A stretch of DNA of 8,308 bases from Oscillospiraceae bacterium. Lineage in GTDB: Bacteria; Bacillota; Clostridia; Oscillospirales; Oscillospiraceae. Under the pieces are notes generated by a model. That model made no database searches. It worked only from the letters and a program-made list of their open reading frames with translations, and was not told where the DNA came from. Shown here piece by piece: positions 1 to 5,857 of the stretch (the stretch's first letter is position 1; each line of letters opens with the position of its first letter). Position numbers and translations under genes: made by a program. The stretch covers positions 1 to 8,308 of the forward strand of contig JAJPXI010000025.1 of the NCBI GenBank assembly GCA_021205585.1. Reading direction: 5' to 3'.

Positions 1-278
1 CCCACGAAGGGGTGGCAGTTTTCATAGTCCATGGTCCCCCGGGTGGCCAGCCGGATGTGGGCGGCCATAGCGCAGGTGGAGATGGGCCGGCGCAGCCGCT
101 CCCGAAGGTAGGCGCTTTTCGACGCCATGCCCGGCTCCTTCTCCAGGGAGACGCCGCCGCCGTAGAAAAAGGCCAGCCCCCAGCCGTGGGGGTGATCCGC
201 GCTGTGGGAGAAAAACTCCCGCAGCAGGTCGTTGACCGTCAATTTCGTCCGGGTGAACACCCCCAGCAGCTCGCACAT
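1..278 (-). CDS. Class II glutamine amidotransferase, YafJ-like (3' part cut off by window edge)
   Basis: This is the N-terminal part (about 92 residues) of a class II (Ntn-type) glutamine amidotransferase. The protein opens with MCELLGVF, so Cys2 becomes the N-terminal nucleophile once Met is removed, as in the YafJ/GATase_4 family. Further family motifs follow: HPHGWGLAFFYGGG (about residues 29-42) and AHIRLATRG with ENCHPF (about 72-90), which form the glutamine pocket. The ATG at 278 is preceded by a purine-rich site (AGAGGGAG, 6 nt spacing) and by a consensus promoter at 314-342, so it is probably its own transcription unit, separated from purD by a terminator. Family members carry only the glutaminase domain and their physiological acceptor is mostly unknown. 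It is not PurF: the sequence matches MCELLG-type proteins and not the PurF N-terminus. The frame is open to the window edge, so the C-terminus is not visible. Confidence 0.88.
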   Translation of the reverse strand, partial: MCELLGVFTRTKLTVNDLLREFFSHSADHPHGWGLAFFYGGGVSLEKEPGMASKSAYLRERLRRPISTCAMAAHIRLATRGTMDYENCHPFV

Positions 279-313
279 CCCGCTCTCCCTCTCTTCTCGC
301 GATTGATGGTATG

Positions 314-342
314 ATTATATCTCTAATAACCCACTTTGTCAA
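314..342 (-). promoter_or_regulatory. Perfect-consensus sigma-A promoter of the amidotransferase gene
   Basis: Read on the minus strand there is TTGACA (337-342), a 17-nt spacer and TATAAT (314-319). Both hexamers and the spacing are ideal for the housekeeping sigma factor. The predicted transcription start is near 307, giving a leader of about 30 nt before the ATG at 278. The promoter sits directly downstream of the purine operon terminator, so the amidotransferase is probably transcribed independently and strongly. No operator-like palindrome is obvious around it. Confidence 0.9.
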
Positions 343-360
343 TAGGAAAATAGGGAATTG

Positions 361-410
361 AAAATAAACCGGCCTCCGGCAAAATTCTTTCCCGGAGGCC
401 GGTCTTTTTT
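361..410 (-). terminator. Intrinsic terminator of the purine operon, possibly bidirectional
   Basis: A perfect 12-bp GC-rich stem (ACCGGCCTCCGG at 368-379 pairs with 392-403) encloses a 12-nt loop. On the minus strand it is followed by a U-rich tract (TTATTTT, 367-361), giving a classic Rho-independent terminator 39 nt after the purD stop. On the plus strand the same stem is followed by CTTTTTT (404-410), so it could also stop antisense transcription. It isolates the purine genes from the amidotransferase promoter. Confidence 0.93.
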
Positions 411-448
411 CAAGTTCTCCATGCGTTCCCTTGGCGGAAAGATGGGCG

Positions 449-1705
449 TTACACCCGCCCGATGTCCCGGCGGAAGTGCATATCCTGGAACGAGATGTGG
501 GCGGCGGCGGCGTAGGCGGCGTCGATGGCGGCGTCCAGGTCGGCCCCCGTAGCGGTCACGCCCAGGACGCGGCCTCCGTTGGTCACAAGGCGGCCCTGCT
601 CGTCCCGGCGGGTGCCCGCATGGAACACCACGGCGGTCTCCCCGGCCCGCTCCAGGCCGGAGATGGGGTAGCCCTTCTGATAGGACAGGGGGTAGCCGCC
701 GGAGGCCAGCACCAGGCAGCAGCTGGCCTGCTGCTTCCAGCGGATGTCCAGCCGATCCAGCGTCCCGTTCCGGCAGGCCAGCAGGATGTCCAGCAGGTCG
801 CTCTCCAGCAGGGACAGCACCGCCTGACACTCCGGGTCCCCGAAGCGGGCGTTGTACTCCACCACCTTCGGCCCCTCCGCTGTCAGCATCAGGCCGAAGT
901 ACAGCACTCCCCGGAAGGGGCGGCCCTCGGCCTTCAGGGCGGCCACGGTGGGCAGGAAGATCTGCTCCATGCACTGCCGGGCGACCTCCGGGGTGTAATT
1001 GGGGGAGGGGGAGATGGCCCCCATGCCGCCGGTGTTGGGGCCCCGGTTGCCGTCGTAGGCCCGCTTGTGATCCTGGCTGGAGGGCATACAGCAAAGATGC
1101 TCCCCGTCGCAGAAGGCCAGCACCGTCACCTCCGGGCCGGTCATGCACTCCTCGATGACCAGACGGGTTCCCGCCTGGCCGAATTTTTTATCGGCCATCA
1201 TCTCGCGCACGGCCTGCCGGGCCTCCTGGACGCTCTGAGCCACCACGACCCCCTTGCCCAGCGCCAGGCCGTCGGCCTTGACCACGATGGGCGCGCCTTG
1301 CTCCTCCACATAGGCCAGGGCCTGCTCCATCTGGGTGAACGCCCGGTAGCGGGCGGTGGGGATGTGGTAGTTCTCCATCAGGCCCTTGGAAAAGACCTTG
1401 GAGGCCTCAATGATGGCGGCATCCGCCGTGGGACCGAAGGCGGGGATGCCCGATGCCTCCATGGCGTCCACCATGCCCAAGGCCAGGGGGTCGTCCGGGG
1501 CCACCACCACAAAGTCCATGGCGTTCTCCCCCGCCCAGCGCACCATGGCCTCCACGTCGGTGGCTGCGATGTCCACGCACTGGGCCACGTCCGCGATTCC
1601 CCCGTTGCCGGGGGCGCACCACAGGCCAGTGACCTGGGGACTCTGGGCCAGCTTCCAGCAGATGGCATGCTCCCGGCCGCCGCCGCCGACCACCAATACC
1701 TTCAT
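449..1705 (-). CDS. purD: Phosphoribosylamine-glycine ligase (GAR synthetase)
   Basis: PurD joins glycine to 5-phosphoribosylamine with ATP to make GAR, the second step of de novo purine synthesis, in the cytosol. The 418-residue length is normal for the family. The N-domain opens with VLVVGGGGREHA (3-14). The ATP-grasp region has VVKADGLALGKGV (about 141-153), QDHKRAYDGNRGPNTGGMGA (201-220) and the metal-binding stretch EYNARFGDPECQ (283-294). The protein ends with the usual FRRDIG segment (411-416). The ATG at 1705 follows a strong GAGGAGG site with 8-nt spacing. An 18-nt gap separates it from the PurH stop, so unlike its upstream neighbours it is not overlap-coupled. It is the last gene before the terminator. 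I see no frameshift or missing key motif. Confidence 0.97.
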   Translation of the reverse strand: MKVLVVGGGGREHAICWKLAQSPQVTGLWCAPGNGGIADVAQCVDIAATDVEAMVRWAGENAMDFVVVAPDDPLALGMVDAMEASGIPAFGPTADAAIIEASKVFSKGLMENYHIPTARYRAFTQMEQALAYVEEQGAPIVVKADGLALGKGVVVAQSVQEARQAVREMMADKKFGQAGTRLVIEECMTGPEVTVLAFCDGEHLCCMPSSQDHKRAYDGNRGPNTGGMGAISPSPNYTPEVARQCMEQIFLPTVAALKAEGRPFRGVLYFGLMLTAEGPKVVEYNARFGDPECQAVLSLLESDLLDILLACRNGTLDRLDIRWKQQASCCLVLASGGYPLSYQKGYPISGLERAGETAVVFHAGTRRDEQGRLVTNGGRVLGVTATGADLDAAIDAAYAAAAHISFQDMHFRRDIGRV

Positions 1706-1723
1706 ATGTCTTTCCTCCTCATA

Positions 1724-2893
1724 TCAGTGATGGAACAGCCGCATCCCGGTAAAGGCCATGACGATGCCGTATTTGTCGCAGGTCTGAATCACATTGTCGT
1801 CCCGGATGGAGCCGCCGGGCTGGGCGATGTAGCACACGCCGGACTTTCTGGCCCGCTCCACATTGTCCCCGAAGGGGAAGAAGGCGTCGGACCCCACGCT
1901 GATGCCGGTCAGCTGGGCCACCCACTGCTTTTTCTCCTCCGCCGTCAACACCTGGGGCTTGACCCGGAAGGTCTGCTGCCACACCCCGTCGGCCAGAATG
2001 TCGTCGTGCTCGTCGGAGATATAGATGTCGATGGCGTTGTCCCGATCCGGGCGGCGGATATTCTCCACAAATTGCAGCCCCAGCACCTTGGGGTGCTGCC
2101 GCAACCACCAGGTATCGGCCTTGTTCCCCGCCAGGCGGGTGCAGTGAATGCGGCTTTGCTGGCCGGCCCCCACGCCGATGGTCTGTCCATCCTTCACATA
2201 GCACACGGAGTTGGACTGGGTGTATTTCAAAGTAATCAGCGCCACCAGCAGATCCCGCCGGGCGGCGTCGGGCAGATCCCTGGCCTGGGTGACAATGTTG
2301 TCCAGCAGCTCCGGGAGGATGGGAAAATCGTTGTACCCCTGCTGGAAGCGGATGCCGAAGATGTCCCGCTGCTCCACAGGCTTGGGGGTGTAGTCCGGGT
2401 CGATCTGCACCACGTTATACCCGCCCTTGCGCTTGCTCTTCAAAATCTCCAGGGCCTCCGGGGTATAGCCCGGCGCGATAACCCCATCGGACACCTCCGG
2501 CTTGAGCAGGTTGGCGGTGTCCTCATCGCACACGTCGCTGAGGGCCGCCCAGTCCCCGTAGGAGCAGAGCCGGTCGGCCCCCCGCGCACGGGCATAGGCG
2601 CAGGCTAGGGGGGAAAGGCCATCCTCCACAAAGTAAATGCTCCGCTCCACCTGGCTCAGGGGCAGGCCCAGGGCGGCCCCGGCGGGGGAGACGTGCTTGA
2701 AAGAGGCGGCGGCGCACAGGCCGGTGGCCCGCTTCAGGGCCTTGACCAGCTGCCAGGAGTTCAGCGCGTCCATAAAATTGATATACCCCGGCTTGCCGTT
2801 CAGGACGGTGACGGGCAGCTCCCCCTCGGTCATAAAAATGCGGGCGGGCTTCTGGTTGGGATTACAGCCGTATTTCAGTTCCAGTTCCTTCAT
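1724..2893 (-). CDS. purH: Stand-alone AICAR transformylase (PurH without the cyclohydrolase domain)
   Basis: The enzyme transfers a formyl group from 10-formyl-THF to AICAR to make FAICAR, the ninth step of purine synthesis. At 389 residues it is well short of the bifunctional PurH (about 510-530) and lacks the N-terminal MGS-like IMP cyclohydrolase domain. The first residues already belong to the transformylase part (LKYGCNPNQKPA). The active-site stretch SFKHVSPAGAA carries Lys66-His67. Other family motifs are GVGAGQQSRIHCTRLAGNKA (about 242-261), SDAFFPFGDNVERA and QPGGSIRDDNVI near the C-terminus, ending in FTGMRLFHH. The ATG lies 2 nt after the cyclohydrolase stop and has an AAGGAG site inside that gene's 3' end. 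The truncation is a family architecture, not decay: the frame is intact and the missing activity is supplied by the gene immediately upstream. Confidence 0.94.
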   Translation of the reverse strand: MKELELKYGCNPNQKPARIFMTEGELPVTVLNGKPGYINFMDALNSWQLVKALKRATGLCAAASFKHVSPAGAALGLPLSQVERSIYFVEDGLSPLACAYARARGADRLCSYGDWAALSDVCDEDTANLLKPEVSDGVIAPGYTPEALEILKSKRKGGYNVVQIDPDYTPKPVEQRDIFGIRFQQGYNDFPILPELLDNIVTQARDLPDAARRDLLVALITLKYTQSNSVCYVKDGQTIGVGAGQQSRIHCTRLAGNKADTWWLRQHPKVLGLQFVENIRRPDRDNAIDIYISDEHDDILADGVWQQTFRVKPQVLTAEEKKQWVAQLTGISVGSDAFFPFGDNVERARKSGVCYIAQPGGSIRDDNVIQTCDKYGIVMAFTGMRLFHH

Positions 2894-2895
2894 GT

Positions 2896-3609
2896 TCAGT
2901 CTCCTTGCCGTTTGTTTTTCAAAATGGTGACGCTCTCCCCGGTGGCCAGGTCGATAGTGCGCACAAAGAGGGACACCTTGTTTTCACCGTTCAGCGCCGC
3001 CCAAACGCCGTCGGCCAGGGCCTGGGCGTCCCCTGTGGGGATGGCCACCTGCTCCGGCTCCCCCTGGAAGGAGGACAGGGGCTGGCCGTCCCCCATGTAG
3101 GTGTGGAGGAAGTGGCCCTGTCCCGCCAGGGGCGCTTCGTAGCCGAAGAAGAAGCGGCGGCAGGAGGCGGGGTCGCCGTCGGCGCTTTTCAGGATGGACA
3201 GGGCGTAGCTGCCGTCCCGGTGGAGCAGGCCGGAGATGCGGGGGGTATAGTTGGGCCCGTCCGGCTCAAAGGTGCGGGTTTTCAGGGCCTGGGCAAACAC
3301 CTTGCCCTCCAGCAGGGCGTCCCGGACGGTGTCGGTCTGGTCGCCGTTGGTAATCACCGTGTCCTCCCCCACCGCCCGGACGGGATGGTAGATAATCAGG
3401 GAGGGGTCGGTCATTTTGGACTCATCAAAGGCCTTGGTGCGGATGCCGTCTTCGGTCAGTTCAAACACCCGGTTGCGGGAGTTCTCGCTGCGCCCCATGA
3501 TAAAGTAGGCGGCCACGGCCCGTCCCCCGTCGGGGGATTTGCCCAGCAGGATGCCCCGTCCGGGGTAGGGGTTACCCCGCAGCAGGGCAAAGAGGTCTGA
3601 ATTTTTCAT
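2896..3609 (-). CDS. purO: PurO-type (archaeal-class) IMP cyclohydrolase
   Basis: The protein is predicted to close FAICAR to IMP, the last step of the pathway. Its 237 residues match the IMP_cyclohyd family first described as archaeal PurO, not the MGS-like domain of bacterial PurH. Supporting motifs are NPYPGRGI (13-20), MGRSENSRNRVF (38-49), YHPVRAVGED (74-83), VITNGDQTD (85-93) and PNYTPRISG (119-127). These parallel the Y-GR, SRSFPNR, VVTNG-TD and NTPRIAG stretches I recall from archaeal PurO. The ATG overlaps the purN stop by 4 nt (ATGA) and the next gene begins 2 nt after its own stop, so it is tightly embedded between purN and the transformylase-only PurH. The context supports the assignment: without this gene the neighbouring PurH could not yield IMP. 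The fold call rests on motif recognition, without a search. Confidence 0.88.
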   Translation of the reverse strand: MKNSDLFALLRGNPYPGRGILLGKSPDGGRAVAAYFIMGRSENSRNRVFELTEDGIRTKAFDESKMTDPSLIIYHPVRAVGEDTVITNGDQTDTVRDALLEGKVFAQALKTRTFEPDGPNYTPRISGLLHRDGSYALSILKSADGDPASCRRFFFGYEAPLAGQGHFLHTYMGDGQPLSSFQGEPEQVAIPTGDAQALADGVWAALNGENKVSLFVRTIDLATGESVTILKNKRQGD

Positions 3610-4253
3610 GCGCTTCCTCCTTCAAGAATGTGAACCGTGCGGCCCTCCACCCGCAGCCGTCCCTGGCAAAACAGGGAGACCGCCCGGGGCAGCAGCTGCC
3701 ACTCGGCCTGTTCCATCACCCGGCGCTGGAGCGCCTCCGGAGTGTCCCCCTCCAGGACGTCCACCGCCTTTTGCAGGATAATCGGCCCGCCGTCCGGCTC
3801 CTCGTTGACAAAGTGGACGGTGGCCCCCGTCACCTTGACCCCCCGCTCCAGGGCCCGCCGGTGAACCCGCAGGCCGTAAAACCCCTCGCCGCAGAAGGAG
3901 GGAATCAGGGCCGGGTGGACGTTGAGGATGGCATTGGGGAAGGCCTGAATCATCTCGCCGGTCAGAATGTGCATAAAGCCCGCCAGCACCACCAGGTCGA
4001 TGTCCAGCCCCTGGAGCAGTTCGGCCAGAGCCACGGTCATGGCCTGGTTGGAGCTGTAGTCCCCCCTGGGGAGAACATATGTGGGAATCTGCGCCTTTTC
4101 TGCCCGCTGGAGGGCGAAGGCGTCTGCGCTGGAGGAGACCACCGCTGCCAGACGGCCGCCGGTCAGTTCCCCCCGGCTCTGGGCGTCGATCAAAGCCTGC
4201 AAATTGGTGCCGCCGCCGGAGACCAGCACGGCAACCCGCTTCTCCGCGCTCAT
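3606..4253 (-). CDS. purN: Phosphoribosylglycinamide formyltransferase (GAR transformylase)
   Basis: PurN formylates GAR to FGAR using 10-formyl-THF, the third pathway step. The 215 residues fit the single-domain family. The phosphate-binding loop is VLVSGGGTNLQALI (9-22). The catalytic triad is visible as Asn111 and His113 in LNVHPALIPSF and Asp154 in NEEPDGGPI, matching the Asn-His-Asp of the E. coli enzyme. The expected VTGATVHFV strand precedes the Asp. Its ATG overlaps the purM stop (ATGA) and its stop overlaps the start of the PurO-type gene in the same way, which suggests translational coupling through the cluster. No folate-independent PurT is present in the window. Confidence 0.96.
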   Translation of the reverse strand: MSAEKRVAVLVSGGGTNLQALIDAQSRGELTGGRLAAVVSSSADAFALQRAEKAQIPTYVLPRGDYSSNQAMTVALAELLQGLDIDLVVLAGFMHILTGEMIQAFPNAILNVHPALIPSFCGEGFYGLRVHRRALERGVKVTGATVHFVNEEPDGGPIILQKAVDVLEGDTPEALQRRVMEQAEWQLLPRAVSLFCQGRLRVEGRTVHILEGGSA

Positions 4254-5299
4254 ACCAGCTCCACTCCCGCGCTGCCGGGCACCACGCTGCCCACGGCAAA
4301 CATCTGCTCTCCCGCCTGGGTCAGCAGCGCCGTAGCCTGTTCAGCCTGGGCGGCGGGGACGGCCAGCACCATCCCCAGGCCCATGTTAAATGTATTGTAC
4401 ATATCCCGCTCCGGAATGCTCCCCGCCTGGGCGATGGCTTGGAAGATGGGGGGAACGGGGAAGCTGGCGGTGTCGATGCGGGCGGTCAGCCCCGGCTTCA
4501 TCATCCGGGGGACATTTTCATACAGGCCGCCGCCGGTGATGTGGCTGACGGCCTTCACCTGAATTCCCCCCTGGAGCAGAGCCTTGACCGCCTTGACATA
4601 GATGCGGGTGGGGCGCAGCAGGGTCTCCCCCAGGGTGGCGTCCAGCCCCGGCGGCACGGCGTTCAGAACGGAGAGGCCCCCCTCATCGATTCCGAACACC
4701 TTGCGCACCAGAGAAAAACCATTGGAGTGGACGCCGGAGGAGGCCAGACCCAGCAGGGCGTCCCCCGGCTCCAGGGCGGAGCCGTCGATCATGTGCGCGG
4801 CGTCGGTCAGGCCCACGGCGAACCCGGCCAGGTCGTACTCCTCCGGGCTGTAAAAGCCGGGCATCTCGGCGGTCTCCCCGCCGATCAGGGCGCAGCCCGC
4901 CTGGCGGCAGCCCTCGGTCACGCCGGAGACGATGGCCTCGATGCGCTCCGGGCGGTTTTTGCCCACCGCCAGATAGTCCAGGAAGAACAGGGGCATGGCC
5001 CCGGAACAGATAATGTCGTTGACGCACATAGCCACGCAGTCCACGCCTACGGTGTCGTGCCTGTTCAGCAGGAAGGCCAGCTTCAGCTTGGTGCCCACCC
5101 CGTCGGTGCCGGAGACCAGCACGGGCTTTTCCATACCGGAGACATCCGGGGCGAACAGGCCCCCGAAGCCCCCCAGGGTGCCCAAAACGCCGGGGATGTA
5201 GGTGGACTCCACCAAGGGGGTGATGCGGTTGACCGCCTCGTATCCGGCGGTGACGTCCACCCCGGCGGCGGCGTAGGACTCGGAGTGGGAATCTTTCAT
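4250..5299 (-). CDS. purM: Phosphoribosylformylglycinamidine cyclo-ligase (AIR synthetase)
   Basis: PurM uses ATP to close FGAM to AIR, the fifth step. The 349-residue length is typical. Family motifs in order are SGTDGVGTKLKLA (63-75), CVNDIICSGAMPLFFLDY (92-109), ALIGGETAEMPG (137-148), LASSGVHSNGFSLVR (185-199), LLRPTRIYV (227-235), ITGGGLYENVPR (244-255) and NTFNMGLGM (292-300). The ATG overlaps the purE stop by 4 nt and the stop overlaps the purN start, so it is coupled on both sides. In many Firmicute clusters purC, purF or purL/Q/S lie between purE and purM; here purM follows purE directly. Confidence 0.97.
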   Translation of the reverse strand: MKDSHSESYAAAGVDVTAGYEAVNRITPLVESTYIPGVLGTLGGFGGLFAPDVSGMEKPVLVSGTDGVGTKLKLAFLLNRHDTVGVDCVAMCVNDIICSGAMPLFFLDYLAVGKNRPERIEAIVSGVTEGCRQAGCALIGGETAEMPGFYSPEEYDLAGFAVGLTDAAHMIDGSALEPGDALLGLASSGVHSNGFSLVRKVFGIDEGGLSVLNAVPPGLDATLGETLLRPTRIYVKAVKALLQGGIQVKAVSHITGGGLYENVPRMMKPGLTARIDTASFPVPPIFQAIAQAGSIPERDMYNTFNMGLGMVLAVPAAQAEQATALLTQAGEQMFAVGSVVPGSAGVELV

Positions 5300-5805
5300 T
5301 TTTCCGCTCCTTCCCCGGCGAACCGGGCCTGGACGGCCGCGTCCTTCTGGGCCACCTGGTCTGCCAGCTCCTTTTTGAACCGGGCCAGCCGGGCGGTCAG
5401 CTCTTCGTCCCCCAGGGCCAACGTCTGGGCGGCCAGGATGGCGGCGTTGTCCGCCCCGTCCACCGCCACGCAGGCCACCGGCACCCCCTTGGGCATCTGC
5501 ACCACCGAAAGCAGGCTGTCCAGCCCGCCCATCATGGAGGTTTTCATGGGCACGCCGATGACGGGCAAAACGGTGTGGGCCGCCAGAACCCCCGCCAGGT
5601 GGGCGGCCTTCCCGGCGGCGGCAATCAGCACGCCGAAGCCCTCCCCGGCGGCGGCGGCGGCGAAGCGGGAGGCCTCCTCCGGGGTGCGGTGGGCCGAGAT
5701 GATGCGCACCTGAACGGGGATTTCAAACTCCCTCAGGCGGGCGATGCAGGGCCGCATGGTCTCCAAATCGGAGTCGGATCCTAAAATGACAGCTGCTTTT
5801 TTCAT
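5296..5805 (-). CDS. purE: N5-carboxyaminoimidazole ribonucleotide mutase, class I
   Basis: PurE isomerises N5-CAIR to CAIR. At 169 residues it has the usual class I length. Key motifs are VILGSDSDLETM (6-17), RIISAHRTPEEA (34-45), AAGKAAHLAGV (63-73), LPVIGVPMKTSMMGGLDSLL (80-99), then VVQMPKGVPVACVAV. The PVIGVP and DSLLSVVQMP segments place it in class I, which normally depends on PurK (N5-CAIR synthetase). No purK is in the window, so the partner must be elsewhere. The ATG has an ideal AGGAGG site at 5-nt spacing, the strongest in the window, as expected for the first gene of a cluster. A 52-nt gap separates it from the glycosyltransferase. Confidence 0.96.
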   Translation of the reverse strand: MKKAAVILGSDSDLETMRPCIARLREFEIPVQVRIISAHRTPEEASRFAAAAAGEGFGVLIAAAGKAAHLAGVLAAHTVLPVIGVPMKTSMMGGLDSLLSVVQMPKGVPVACVAVDGADNAAILAAQTLALGDEELTARLARFKKELADQVAQKDAAVQARFAGEGAEK

Positions 5806-5832
5806 ATTGACCTCCTATTGTACGCATAAAGC

Positions 5833-5846
5833 CGGCGCGGGCGCCG
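5833..5846 (-). other. Short GC hairpin in the glycosyltransferase-purE gap
   Basis: Within the 52-nt gap (5806-5857) the minus strand can form a 5-bp stem CGGCG/CGCCG around a CCCG loop, followed by GGCTTTATG. It is too short and its U tract too weak for a confident terminator. It could act as a leaky terminator, a processing site or nothing. I see no convincing promoter, PurR box or purine riboswitch in this gap, so transcription of the purine genes may come from csaB or from a promoter inside the glycosyltransferase gene. Confidence 0.25.
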
Positions 5847-5857
5847 TGGGAAACCGT

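Noticed and set aside
63..69. Possible frameshift or pseudogene in the left-edge amidotransferase
   Set aside because: The frame from ATG 278 stays open to the window edge with family motifs in the right order, so it is simply truncated by the window.
22..342. Minus-strand open frame of 106 codons in the left edge region
   Set aside because: It is out of frame with the MCELLG amidotransferase, begins inside that gene's promoter, and its translation is arginine/glycine/proline-rich noise.
431..2608. Very long plus-strand open frame (725 codons) antisense to purD and purH
   Set aside because: It is the mirror of GC-rich, third-position-biased codons in two confidently identified enzymes. The translation is low-complexity (rich in G, H, L, Q, V) with no family motif, and it spans two genes and their junction.
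4079..5713. Plus-strand open frame of 544 codons across purN, purM and purE
   Set aside because: Antisense shadow for the same reason. It crosses three true genes with complete catalytic motifs on the minus strand.
5817..5822. TACAAT as a possible -10 box just before purE
   Set aside because: It abuts the AGGAGG site, so transcription would start at about the start codon and exclude the ribosome binding site; the hexamer 17 nt upstream is GC-rich and unlike a -35.
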